Source: Henricia sp. BOLD:AAB3569 (lineage: Eukaryota; Echinodermata; Asteroidea; Spinulosida; Echinasteridae). Taken from it: 64,000 nucleotides of DNA. Below, piece by piece: positions 27,301 to 40,420 of this stretch. The notes under the pieces were generated by a model. It saw only the letters and a list, made by a program, of their open reading frames with translations, had not been told where the DNA came from and searched no databases. Position numbers and translations under genes: made by a program. Numbering within the stretch: position 1 is the first letter of the stretch; each line of letters opens with the position of its first letter. The stretch spans positions 62,001-126,000 of the forward strand of contig JBBELK010001576.1 in assembly GCA_037783545.1 (NCBI GenBank). Direction: 5' to 3'.

Positions 27301-28845
27301 AATTGACAGACTTTCGCCGGGAAATGGCAGAGAAATTTTAAAGTTTAGAAAAAACTGGGTTGAGGCTTCCTGACTGCTCTCACGCAAACCGTGGCTGTCT
27401 GTACACACCTCTTTGGGGTGCTCCTGAGTTGTGCGCATGCTCAGTCATTCGGACTGTCGTTAACGCACCGCAGTTTGGCTCGGCAATTTGGTCAAAGTGT
27501 GGTCCAAACGTCGGCAAATTTGGAGGTCGAAAAATGTTCCGACGAACTTCAAATTTTGCATGCCCTAAACTCTCTATATTGCGCACTTGTCATAAAAAAT
27601 TGACAGACTTTCGCCAGGAAATGGCAGAGAAATTTCAAAGTTTAGAAAAAACTGGGTTGAGGCTTCCTGACTGCTCTCACGCAAACCGTGGCTGTCTGTA
27701 CACACCTCTTTGGGGTACTCCTGAGTTGTGCGCATGCTCAGTCATTCGGACTGTCGTTAACGCACCGCAGTTTGGCTCGGCAATTTGGTCAAAGTGTGGT
27801 CCAAACGTCGGCAAATTTGGAGGTCGAAAAATGTTCCGACGAACTTCAAATTTTGCATGCCCTAAACTCTCTATATTGCGCACTTGTCATAAAAAATTGA
27901 CAGACTTTCGCCAGGAAATGGCAGAGAAATTTCAAAGTTTAGAAAAAACTGTGTTGAGGCTTCCTGACTGCTCTCACGCAAACCGTGGCTGTCTGTACAC
28001 ACCTCTTTGGGGTACTCCTGAGTTGTGCGCATGCTCAGTCATTCGGACTGTCGTTAACGCACCGCAGTTTGGCTCGGCAATTTGGTCAAAGTGTGGTCCA
28101 AACGTCGGCAAATTTGGAGGTCGAAAAATGTTCCGACGAACTTCAAATTTTGCATGCCCTAAACTCTCTATATTGCGCACTTGTCATAAAAAATTGACAG
28201 ACTTTCGCCGGGAAATGGCAGAGAAATTTCAAAGTTTAGAAAAAACTGGGTTGAGGCTTCCTGACTGCTCTCACGCAAACCGTGGCTGTCTGTACACACC
28301 TCTTTGGGGTACTCCTGAGTTGTGCGCATGCTCAGTCATTCGGACTGTCGATAACGCACCGCAGTTTGGCTCGGCAATTTGGTCAAAGTGTGGTCCAAAC
28401 GTCGGCAAATTTGGAGGTCGAAAAATGTTCCGACGAACTTCAAATTGTGCATGCCCTAAACTCTCTATATTGCGCACTTGTCATAAAAAATTGACAGACT
28501 TTCGCCGGGAAATAGCAGAGAAATTTCAAAGTTTAGAAAAAAACTGGGTTGAGGCTTCCTGACTGCTCTCACGCAAACCGTGGCTGTCTGTACACACCTC
28601 TTTGGGGTACTCCTGAGTTGTGCGCATGCTCAGTCATTCGGACTGTCGTTAACGCACCGCAGTTTGGCTCGGCGATTTGGTCAAAGTGTGGTCCAAACGT
28701 CGGCAAATTTGGAGGTCGAAAAATGTTCCGACGAACTTCAAATTTTGCATGCCCTAAACTCTCTATATTGCGCACTTGTCATAAAAAATTGACAGACTTT
28801 CGCCGGGAAATGGCAGAGAAATTTCAAAGTTTAGAAAAAACTGGG

Positions 28846-30038
28846 TTGAGGCTTCCTGACTGCTCTCACGCAAACCGTGGCTGTCTGTACACACCTCTTT
28901 GGGGTACTCCTGAGTTGTGCGCATGCTCAGTCATTCGGACTGTCGTTAACGCACCGCAGTTTGCCTCGGCAATTTGGTCAAAGTGTGGTCCAAACGTCGG
29001 CAAATTTGGAGGTCGAAAAATGTTCCGACGAACTTCAAATTTTGCATGCCCTAAACTCTCTACATTGCGCACTTGTCATAAAAAATTGACAGACTTTCGC
29101 CGGGAAATGGCAGAGAAATTTCAAAGTTTAGAAAAAAAACTGGGTTGAGGCTTCCTGACTGCTCTCACGCAAACCGTGGCTGTCTGTACACACCTCTTTG
29201 GGGTACTCCTGAGTTGTGCGCATGCTCAGTCATTCGGACTGTCGTTAACGCACCGCAGTTTGGCTCGGCAATTTGGTCAAAGTGTGGTCCAAACGTCGGC
29301 AAATTTGGAGGTCGAAAAATGTTCCGACGAACTTCAAATTGTGCATGCCCTAAACTCTCTATATTGCGCACTTGTCATAAAAAATTGACAGACTTTCGCC
29401 GGGAAATGGCAGAGAAATTTCAAAGTTTAGAAAAAAACTGGGTTGAGGCTTCCTGACTGCTCTCACGCAAACCGTGGCTGTCTGTACACACCTCTTTGGG
29501 GTACTCCTGAGTTGTGCGCATGCTCAGTCATTCGGACTGTCGTTAACGCACCGCAGTTTGCCTCGGCAATTTGGTCAAAGTGTGGTCCAAACGTCGGCAA
29601 ATTTGGAGGTCGAAAAATGTTCCGACGAACTTCAAATTTTGCATGCCCTAAACTCTCTACATTGCGCACTTGTCATAAAAAATTGACAGACTTTCGCCGG
29701 GAAATGGCAGAGAAATTTCAAAGTTTAGAAAAAAACTGGGTTGAGGCTTCCTGACTGCTCTCACGCAAACCGTGGCTGTCTGTACACACCTCTTTGGGGT
29801 ACTCCTGAGTTGTGCGCATGCTCAGTCATTCGGACTGTCGTTAACGCACCGCAGTTTGGCTCGGCAATTTGGTCAAAGTGTGGTCCAAACGTCGGCAAAT
29901 TTGGAGGTCGAAAAATGTTCCGACGAACTTCAAATTGTGCATGCCCTAAACTCTCTATATTGCGCACTTGTCATAAAAAATTGACAGACTTTCGCCGGGA
30001 AATGGCAGAGAAATTTCAAAGTTTAGAAAAAAACTGGG
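28846..30038. repeat. Dimeric higher-order repeat, two copies
   Basis: Dimers 28846-29442 (597 bp) and 29443-30038 (596 bp) each pair a monomer with TTTGCCTCGG and CTCTACATTG with a monomer containing CAAATTGTGC. A 1-bp difference in the second A-tract accounts for the length difference. A related CAAATTGTGC unit with GTCGATAACG lies just upstream at 28251. Confidence 0.85.
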
Positions 30039-33000
30039 TTGAGGCTTCCTGACTGCTCTCACGCAAACCGTGGCTGTCTGTACACACCTCTTTGGGGTAC
30101 TCCTGAGTTGTGCGCATGCTCAGTCATTCGGACTGTCGTTAACGCACCGCAGTTTGGCTCGGCAATTTGGTCAAAGTGTGGTCCAAACGTCGGCAAATTT
30201 GGAGGTCGAAAAATGTTCCGACGAACTTCAAATTTTGCATGCCCTAAACTCTCTATATTGCGCACTTGTCATAAAAAATTGACAGACTTTCGCCGGGAAA
30301 TGGCAGAGAAATTTCAAAGTTTAGAAAAAAACTGGGTTGAGGCTTCCTGACTGCTCTCACGCAAACCGTGGCTGTCTGTACACACCTCTTTGGGGTACTC
30401 CTGATTTGTGCGCATGCTCAGTCATTCGGATTGTCGTTAACGCACCGCAGTTTGGCTCGGCAATTTGGTCAAAGTGTGGTCCAAACGTCGGCAAATTTGG
30501 AGGTCGAAAAATGTTCCGACGAACTTCAAATTTTGCATGCCCTAAACTCTCTATATTGCGCACTTGTCATAAAAAAATGACAGACTTTCGCCGGGAAATG
30601 GCAGAGAAATTTCAAAGTTTAGAAAAAACTGGGTTGAGGCTACCTGACTGCTCTCATGCAAACCGTGGCTGTCTGTACACACCTCTTTGGGGTACTCCTG
30701 AGTTGTGCGCATGCTCAGTCATTCGGACTGTCGTTAACGCACCGCGGTTTGGCTCGGCAATTTGGTCAAAGTGTGGTCCAAACGTCGGCAAATTTGGAGG
30801 TCGAAAAATGTTCCGACGAACTTCAAATTTTGCATGCCCTAAACTCTCTATATTGCGCACTTGTCATAACAAATTGACAGACTTTCGCCGGGAAATGGCA
30901 GAGAAATTTCAAAGTTTAGAAAAAACTGGGTTGAGGCTTCCTGACTGCTCTCACGCAAACCGTGGCTGTCTGTACACACCTCTTTGGGGTACTCCTGAGT
31001 TGTGCGCATGCTCAGTCATTCGGACTGTCGTTAACGCACCGCAGTTTGGCTCGGCAATTTGGTCAAAGTGTGGTCCAAACGTCGGCAAATTTGGAGGTCG
31101 AAAAATGTTCCGACGAACTTCAAATTTTGCATGCCCTAAACTCTCTATATTGCGCACTTGTCATAAAAAATTGACAGACTTTCGCCGGGAAATGGCAGAG
31201 AAATTTCAAAGTTTAGAAAAAACTGGGTTGAGGCTTCCTGACTGCTCTCACGCAAACCGTGGCTGTCTGTACACACCTCTTTGGGGTACTCCTGAGTTGT
31301 GCGCATGCTCAGTCATTCGGACTGTCGTTAACGCACCGCAGTTTGGCTCGGCAATTTGGTCAAAGTGTGGTCCAAACGTCGGCAAATTTGGAGGTCGAAA
31401 AATGTTCCGACGAACTTCAAATTTTGCATGCCCTAAACTCTCTATATTGCGCACTTGTCATAAAAAATTGACAGACTTTCGCCGGGAAATGGCAGAGAAA
31501 TTTCAAAGTTTAGAAAAAACTGGGTTGAGACTTCCTGACTGCTCTCACGCAAACCGTGGCTGTCTGTACACACCTCTTTGGGGTACTCCTGAGTTGTGCG
31601 CATGCTCAGTCATTCGGACTGTCGTTAACGCACCGCAGTTTGGCTCGGCAATTTGGTCAAAGTGTGGTCCAAACGTCGGCAAATTTGGAGGTCGAAAAAT
31701 GTTCCGACGAACTTCAAATTTTGCATGCCCTAAACTCTCTATATTGCGCACTTGTCATAAAAAATTGACAGACTTTCGCCGGGAAATGGCAGAGAAATTT
31801 CAAAGTTTAGAAAAAACTGGGTTGAGGCTTCCTGACTGCTCTCACGCAAACCGTGGCTGTCTGTACACACCTCTTTGGGGTACTCCTGAGTTGTGCGCAT
31901 GCTCAGTCATTCGGACTGTCGTTAACGCACCGCAGTTTGGCTCGGCAATTTGGTCAAAGTGTGGTCCAAACGTCGGCAAATTTGGAGGTCGAAAAATGTT
32001 CCGACGAACTTCAAATTTTGCATGCCCTAAACTCTCTATATTGCGCACTTGTCATAAAAAATTGACAGACTTTCGCCGGGAAATGGCAGAGAAATTTCAA
32101 AGTTTAGAAAAAACTGGGTTGAGGCTTCCTTACTGCTCTCACGCAAACCGTGGCTGTCTGTACACACCTCTTTGGGGTACTCCTGAGTTGTGCGCATGCT
32201 CAGTCATTCGGACTGTCGTTAACGCACCGCAGTTTGGCTCGGCAATTTGGTCAAAGTGTGGTCCAAACGTCGGCAAATTTGGAGGTCGAAAAATGTTCCG
32301 ACGAACTTCAAATTTTGCATGCCCTAAACTCTCTATATTGCGCACTTGTCATAAAAAAAATGACAGACTTTCGCCGGGAAATGGCAGAGAAATTTCAAAG
32401 TTTAGAAAAAACTGGGTTGAGGCTTCCTGACTGCTCTCACGCAAACCGTGGCTGTCTGTACACACCTCTTTGGGGTACTCCTGAGTTGTGCGCATGCTCA
32501 GTCATTCGGACTGTCGTTAACGCACCGCAGTTTGGCTCGGCAATTTGGTCAAAGTGTGGTCCAAACGTCGGCAAATTTGGAGGTCGAAAAATGTTCCGAC
32601 GAACTTCAAATTTTGCATGCCCTAAACTCTCTATATTGCGCACTTGTCATAAACAAATTGACAGACTTTCGCCGGGAAATGGCAGAGAAATTTCAAAGTT
32701 TAGAAAAAACTGGGTTGAGGCTGTCTGACTGCTCTCACGCAAACCGTGGCTGTCTGTACACACCTCTTTGGGGTACTCCTGAGTTGTGCGCATGCTCAGT
32801 CATTCGGACTGTCGTTAACGCACCGCAGTTTGGCTCGGCAATTTGGTCAAAGTGTGGTCCAAACGTCGGCAAATTTGGAGGTCGAAAAATGTTCCGACGA
32901 ACTTCAAATTTTGCATGCCCTAAACTCTCTATATTGCGCACTTGTCATAAAAAATTGACAGACTTTCGCCGGGAAATGGCAGAGAAATTTCAAAGTTTAG

Positions 33001-33605
33001 AAAAAACTGGGTTGAGGCTTCCTGACTGCTCTCATGCAAACCGTGGCTGTCTGTACACACCTCTTTGGGGTACTCCTGAGTTGTGCGCATGCTCAGTCAT
33101 TCGGACTGTCGTTAACGCACCGCAGTTTGGCTCGGCAATTTGGTCAAAGTGTGGTCCAAACGTCGGCAAATTTGGAGGTCGAAAAATGTTCCGACGAACT
33201 TCAAATTTTGCATGCCCTAAACTCTCTATATTGCGCACTTGTCATAAAAAATTGACAGACTTTCGCCGGGAAATGGCAGAGAAATTTCAAAGTTTAGAAA
33301 AAACTGGGTTGAGGCTTCCTGACTGCTCTCACGCAAACCGTGGCTGTCTGTACACACCTCTTTGGGGTACTCCTGAGTTGTGCGCATGCTCAGTCATTCG
33401 GACTGTCGTTAACGCACCGCAGTTTGGCTCGGCAATTTGGTCAAAGTGTGGTCCAAACGTCGGCAAATTTGGAGGTCGAAAAATGTTCCGACGAACTTCA
33501 AATTTTGCAAGCCCTAAACTCTCTATATTGCGCACTTATCATAAAAAATTGACAGACTTTCGCCGGGAAATGGCAGAGAAATTTTAAAGTTTAGAAAAAA
33601 ATGGG

Positions 33606-34795
33606 TTAAGGCTTCCTGACTGCTCTCACGCAAACCGTGGCTGTCTGTACACACCTCTTTGGGGTACTCCTGAGTTGTGCGCATGCTCAGTCATTCGGAC
33701 TGTCGTTAACGCACCGCAGTTTGGCTCGGCAATTTGGTCAAAGTGTGGTCCAAACGTCGGCAAATTTGGAGGTCGAAAAATGTTCCGACGAACTTCAAAT
33801 TTTGCATGCCCTAAACTCTCTATATTGCGCACTTGTCATAACAAATTGACAGACTTTCCCCGGGAAATGGCAGAGAAATTTCAAAGTTTAGAAAAAACTG
33901 GGTTGAGGCTTCCTGACTGCTCTCACGCAAACCGTGGCTGTCTGTACACACCTCTTTGGGGTACTCCTGAGTTGTGCGCATGCTCAGTCATTCGGACTGT
34001 CGTTAACGCACCGCAGTTTGGCTCGGCAATTTGGTCAAAGTGTGGTCCAAACGTCGGCAAATTTGGAGGTCGAAAAATGTTCCGACGAACTTCAAATTTT
34101 GCATGCCCTAAACTCTCTATATTGCGCACTTGTCATAAAAAAATTGACAGACTTTCGCCGGGAAATGGCAGAGAAATTGTAAAGTTTAGAAAAAACTGGG
34201 TTGAGGCTTCCTGACTGCTCTCACGCAAACCGTGGCTGTCTGTACACACCTCTTTGGGGTACTCCTGAGTTGTGCGCATGCTCAGTCATTCGGACTGTCG
34301 TTAACGCACCGCAGTTTGGCTCGGCAATTTGGTCAAAGTGTGGTCCAAACGTCGGCAAATTTGGAGGTCGAAAAATGTTCCGACGAACTTCAAATTTTGC
34401 ATGCCCTAAACTCTCTATATTGCGCACTTGTCATAACAAATTGACAGACTTTCCCCGGGAAATGGCAGAGAAATTTCAAAGTTTAGAAAAAACTGGGTTG
34501 AGGCTTCCTGACTGCTCTCACGCAAACCGTGGCTGTCTGTACACACCTCTTTGGGGTACTCCTGAGTTGTGCGCATGCTCAGTCATTCGGACTGTCGTTA
34601 ACGCACCGCAGTTTGGCTCGGCAATTTAGTCAAAGTGTGGTCCAAACGTCGGCAAATTTGGAGGTCGAAAAATGTTCCGACGAACTTCAAATTTTGCATG
34701 CCCTAAACTCTCTATATTGCGCACTTGTCATAAAAAAATTGACAGACTTTCGCCGGGAAATGGCAGAGAAATTGTAAAGTTTAGAAAACACTGGG
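33606..34795. repeat. Dimeric higher-order repeat, two copies of 595 bp
   Basis: Dimers 33606-34200 and 34201-34795. The first monomer of each has TTTCCCCGGGAAA (near 33855 and 34450) in place of TTTCGCCGGGAAA. The second has GAAATTGTAAAG (near 34175 and 34770). Copy 2 alone has GCAATTTAGTC (near 34624) and AGAAAACACTGGG. Confidence 0.85.
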
Positions 34796-35389
34796 TTGAG
34801 GCTTCCTGACTGCTCTCACGCAAACCGTGGCTGTCTGTACACACCTCTTTGGGGTACTCCTGAGTTGTGCGCATGCTCAGTCATTCGGACTGTCGTTAAC
34901 GCACCGCAGTTTGGCTCGGCAATTTGGTCAAAGTGTGGTCCAAACGTCGGCAAATTTGGAGGTCGAAAAATGTTCCGACGAACTTCAAATTTTGCATGCC
35001 CTAAACTCTCTATATTGCGCACTTGTCATAAAAAATTGACAGACTTTCGCCAGGAAATGGCAGAGAAATTTCAAAGTTTAGAAAAAACTGTGTTGAGGCT
35101 TCCTGACTGCTCTCACGCAAACCGTGGCTGTCTGTACACACCTCTTTGGGGTACTCCTGAGTTGTGCGCATGCTCAGTCATTCAGACTGTCGTTAACGCA
35201 CCGCAGTTTGGCTCGGCAATTTGGTCAAAGTGTGGTCCAAACGTCGGCAAATTTGGAAGTCGAAAAATGTTCCGACGAACTTCAAATTTTGCATGCCCTA
35301 AACTCTCTATATTGCGCACTTGTCATAAAAAATTGACAGACTTTCGCCGGGAAATGGCAGAGAAATTTCAAAGTTTAGAAAAAACTGGG

Positions 35390-35662
35390 TTGAGGCTTCC
35401 TGACTGCTCTCACGCAAACCGTGGCTGTCTGTACACACCTCTTTGGGGTACTCCTGAGTTGTGCGCATGCTCAGTCATTCGGACTGTCGTTAACGCACCG
35501 CAGTTTGGCTCGGCAATTTGGTCAAAGTGTGGTCCAAAAATGTTCCGACGAACTTCAAATTTTGCATGCTCTAAACTCTCTATATTGCGCACTTGTCATA
35601 AAAAATTGACAGACTTTCGCCGGGAAATGGCAGAGAAATTTAAAAGTTTAGAAAAAACTGGG
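35390..35662. repeat. Satellite monomer with 24-bp internal deletion
   Basis: A 273-bp monomer in which GGTCCAAA is joined directly to AATGTTCCGAC near 35535. The missing 24 bp lie between two short A-runs, which suggests slippage or microhomology-mediated loss. The deletion removes the left arm of the monomer hairpin. The unit also has GCATGCTCTAAAC. Confidence 0.85.
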
Positions 35663-37445
35663 TTGAGGCTTCCTGACTGCTCTCACGCAAACCGTGGCTG
35701 TCTGTACACACCTCTTTGGGGTACTCCTGAGTTGTGCGCATGCTCAGTCATTCGGACTGTCGTTAACGCACCGCAGTTTGGCTCGGCAATTTGGTCAAAG
35801 TGTGGTCCAAACGTCGGCAAATTTGGAGGTCGAAAAATGTTCCGACGAACTTCAAATTTTGCATGCCCTAAACTCTCTATATTGCGCACTTGTCATAAAA
35901 AATTGACAGACTTTCGCCGGGAAATGGCAGAGAAATTTCAAAGTTTAGAAAAAACTGGGTTGAGGCTTCCTGACTGCTCTCACGCAAACCGTGGCTGTCT
36001 GTACACACCTCTTTGGGGTACTCCTGAGTTGTGCGCATGCTCAGTCATTCGGACTGTCGTTAACGCACCGCAGTTTGGCTCGGCAATTTGGTCAAAGTGT
36101 GGTCCAAACGTCGGCAAATTTGGAGGTCGAAAAATGTTCCGACGAACTTCAAATTTTGCATGCCCTAAACTCTCTATATTGCGCACTTGTCATAAAAAAA
36201 TTGACAGACTTTCGCCGGGAAATGGCAGAGAAATTTCAAAGTTTAGAAAAAACTGGGTTGAGGCTTCCTGACTGCTCTCACGCAAACCGTGGCTGTCTGT
36301 ACACACCTCTTTGGGGTACTCCTGAGTTGTGCGCATGCTCAGTCATTCGGACTGTCGTTAACGCACCGCAGTTTGGCTCGGCAATTTGGTCAAAGTGTGG
36401 TCCAAACGTCGGCAAATTTGGAGGTCGAAAAATGTTCCGACGAACTTCAAATTTTGCATGCCCTAAACTCTCTATATTGCGCACTTGTCATAAAAAATTG
36501 ACAGACTTTCGCCGGGAAATGGCAGAGAAATTTCAAAGTTTAGAAAAAACTGGGTTAAGGCTTCCTGACTGCTCTCACGCAAACCGTGGCTGTCTGTACA
36601 CACCTCTTTGGGGTACTCCTGAGTTGTGCGCATGCTCAGTCATTCGGACTGTCGTTAACGCACCGCAGTTTGGCTCGGCAATTTGGTCAAAGTGTGGTCC
36701 AAACGTCGGCAAATTTGGAGGTCGAAAAATGTTCCGACGAACTTCAAATTTTGCAAGCCCTAAACTCTCTATATTGCGCACTTATCATAAAAAATTGACA
36801 GACTTTCGCCGGGAAATGGCAGAGAAATTTCAAAGTTTAGAAAAAAATGGGTTGAGGCTTCCTGACTGCTCTCACGCAAACCGTGGCTGTCTGTACACAC
36901 CTCTTTGGGGTACTCCTGAGTTGTGCGCATGCTCAGTCATTCGGACTGTCGTTAACGCACCGCAGTTTGGCTCGGCAATTTGGTCAAAGTGTGGTCCAAA
37001 CGTCGGCAAATTTGGAGGTCGAAAAATGTTCCGACGAACTTCAAATTTTGCATGCCCTAAACTCTCTATATTGCGCACTTGTCATAAAAAATTGACAGAC
37101 TTTCCCCGGGAAATGGCAGAGAAATTTCAAAGTTTAGAAAAAACTGGGTTGAGGCTTCCTGACTGCTCTCACGCAAACCGTGGCTGTCTGTACACACCTC
37201 TTTGGGGTACTCCTGAGTTGTGCGCATGTTCAGTCATTCAGACTGTCGTTAACGCACCGCAGTTTGGCTCGGCAATTTGGTCAAAGTGTGGTCCAAACGT
37301 CGGCAAATTTGGAAGTCGAAAAATGTTCCGACGAACTTCAAATTTTGCATGCCCTAAACTCTCTATATTGCGCACTTGTCATAAAAAATTGACAGACTTT
37401 CGCCGGGAAATGGCAGAGAAATTTCAAAGTTTAGAAAAAACTGGG

Positions 37446-40420
37446 TTGAGGCTTCCTGACTGCTCTCACGCAAACCGTGGCTGTCTGTACACACCTCTTT
37501 GGGGTACTCCTGAGTTGTGCGCATGCTCAGTCATTCGGACTGTCGTTAACGCACCGCAGTTTGGCTCGGCAATTTGGTCAAAGTGTGGTCCAAACGTCGG
37601 CAAATTTGGAGGTCGAAAAATGTTCCGACGAACTTCAAATTTTGCATGCCCTAAACTCTCTATATTGCGCACTTGTCATAACAAATTGACAGACTTTCGC
37701 CGGGAAATGGCAGAGAAATTTCAAAGTTTAGAAAAAACTGGGTTGAGGCTTCCTGACTGCTCTCACGCAAACCGTGGCTGTCTGTACACACCTCTTTGTG
37801 GTACTCCTGAGTTGTGCGCATGCTCAGTCATTCGGACTGTCGTTAACGCACCGCAGTTTGGCTCGGCAATTTGGTCAAAGTGTGGTCCAAACGTCGGCAA
37901 ATTTGAAGGTCGAAAAATGTTCCGACGAACTTCAAATTTTGCATGCCCTAAACTCTCTATATTGCGCACTTGTCATAAAAAAATTGACAGACTTTCGCCG
38001 GGAAATGGCAGAGAAATTTCAAAGTTTAGAAAAAACTGGGTTGAGGCTTCCTGACTGCTCTCACGCAAACCGTGGCTGTATGTACACACCTCTTTGGGGT
38101 ACTCCTGAGTTGTGCGCATGCTCAGTCATTCGGACTGTCGTTAACGCACCGCAGTTTGGCTCGGCAATTTGGTCAAAGTGTGGTCCAAACGTCGGCAAAT
38201 TTGGAGGTCGAAAAATGTTCCGACGAACTTCAAATTTTGCATGCCCTAAACTCTCTATATTGCGCACTTGTCATAAAAAATTGACAGACTTTCGCCGGGA
38301 AATGGCAGAGAAATTTCAAAGTTTAGAAAAAAATGGGTTGAGGCTTCCTGACTGCTCTCACGCAAACCGTGGCTGTCTGTACACACCTCTTTGGGGTACT
38401 CCTGAGTTGTGCGCATGCTCAGTCATTCGGACTGTCGTTAACGCACCGCAGTTTGGCTCGGCAATTTGGTCAAAGTGTGGTCCAAACGTCGGCAAATTTG
38501 GAGGTCGAAAAATGTTCCGACGAACTTCAAATTTTGCATGCCCTAAACTCTCTATATTGCGCACTTGTCATAACAAATTGACAGACTTTCGCCGGGAAAT
38601 GGCAGAGAAATTTCAAAGTTTAGAAAAAACTGGGTTGAGGCTTCCTGACTGCTCTCACGCAAACCGTGGCTGTCTGTACACACCTCTTTGGGGTACTCCT
38701 GAGTTGTGCGCATGCTCAGTCATTCGGACTGTCGTTAACGCACCGCAGTTTGGCTCGGCAATTTGGTCAAAGTGTGGTCCAAACGTCGGCAAATTTGGAG
38801 GTCGAAAAATGTTCCGACGAACTTCAAATTTTGCATGCCCTAAACTCTCTATATTGCGCACTTGTCATAAAAAAATTGACAGACTTTCGCCGGGAAATGG
38901 CAGAGAAATTTTAAAGTTTAGAAAAAACTGGGTTGAGGCTTCCTGACTGCTCTCACGCAAACCGTGGCTGTCTGTACACACCTCTTTGGGGTACTCCTGA
39001 GTTGTGCGCATGCTCAGTCATTCGGACTGTCGTTAACGCACCGCAGTTTGGCTCGGCAATTTGGTCAAAGTGTGGTCCAAACGTCGGCAAATTTGGAGGT
39101 CGAAAAATGTTCCGACGAACTTCAAATTTTGCATGCCCTAAACTCTCTATATTGCGCACTTGTCATAAAAAATTGACAGACTTTCGCCGGGAAATGGCAG
39201 AGAAATTTCAAAGTTTAGAAAAAACTGGGTTGAGGCTTCCTGACTGCTCTCACGCAAACCGTGGCTGTCTGTACACACCTCTTTGGGGTACTCCTGAGTT
39301 GTGCGCATGCTCAGTCATTCGGACTGTCGTTAACGCACCGCAGTTTGGCTCGGCAATTTGGTCAAAGTGTGGTCCAAACGTCGGCAAATTTGGAGGTCGA
39401 AAAATGTTCCGACGAACTTCAAATTTTGCATGCCCTAAACTCTCTATATTGCGCACTTGTCATAAAAAAATTGACAGACTTTCGCCGGGAAATGGCAGAG
39501 AAATTTCAAAGTTTAGAAAAAACTGGGTTGAGGCTTCCTGACTGCTCTCACGCAAACCGTGGCTGTCTGTACACACCTCTTTGGGGTACTCCTGAGTTGT
39601 GCGCATGCTCAGTCATTCGGACTGTCGTTAACGCACCGCAGTTTGGCTCGGCAATTTGGTCAAAGTGTGGTCCAAACGTCGGCAAATTTGGAGGTCGAAA
39701 AATGTTCCGACGAACTTCAAATTTTGCATGCCCTAAACTCTCTATATTGCGCACTTGTCATAACAAATTGACAGACTTTCGCCTGGAAATGGCAGAGAAA
39801 TTTCAAAGTTTAGAAAAAACTGGGTTGAGGCTTCCTGACTGCTCTCACGCAAACCGTGGCTGTCTGTACACACCTCTTTGTGGTACTCCTGAGTTGTGCG
39901 CATGCTCAGTCATTCGGACTGTCGTTAACGCACCGCAGTTTGGCTCGGCAATTTGGTCAAAGTGTGGTCCAAACGTCGGCAAATTTGAAGGTCGAAAAAT
40001 GTTCCGACGAACTTCAAATTTTGCATGCCCTAAACTCTCTATATTGCGCACTTGTCATAAAAAAATTGACAGACTTTCGCCGGGAAATGGCAGAGAAATT
40101 TCAAAGTTTAGAAAAAACTGGGTTGAGGCTTCCTGACTGCTCTCACGCAAACCGTGGCTGTATGTACACACCTCTTTGGGGTACTCCTGAGTTGTGCGCA
40201 TGCTCAGTCATTCGGACTGTCGTTAACGCACCGCAGTTTGGCTCGGCAATTTGGTCAAAGTGTGGTCCAAACGTCGGCAAATTTGGAGGTCGAAAAATGT
40301 TCCGACGAACTTCAAATTTTGCATGCCCTAAACTCTCTATATTGCGCACTTGTCATAAAAAATTGACAGACTTTCGCCGGGAAATGGCAGAGAAATTTCA
40401 AAGTTTAGAAAAAAATGGGT
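37446..40420. repeat. 7-monomer higher-order repeat, about 1.4 copies
   Basis: Offset 2082 links CTCTTTGTGGTAC (near 37794 and 39876), TTTGAAGGTCG (near 37903 and 39985) and GGCTGTATGTACAC (near 38076 and 40158). Copy 1 is 37446-39527 (seven monomers). Copy 2 starts at 39528 and runs through three matching monomers. It then skips one, because its 40420 unit (GAAATTTTAAAG near 40693) matches 38635 of copy 1. Copy 2 has a private GCCTGGAAAT at 39782. Confidence 0.8.
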
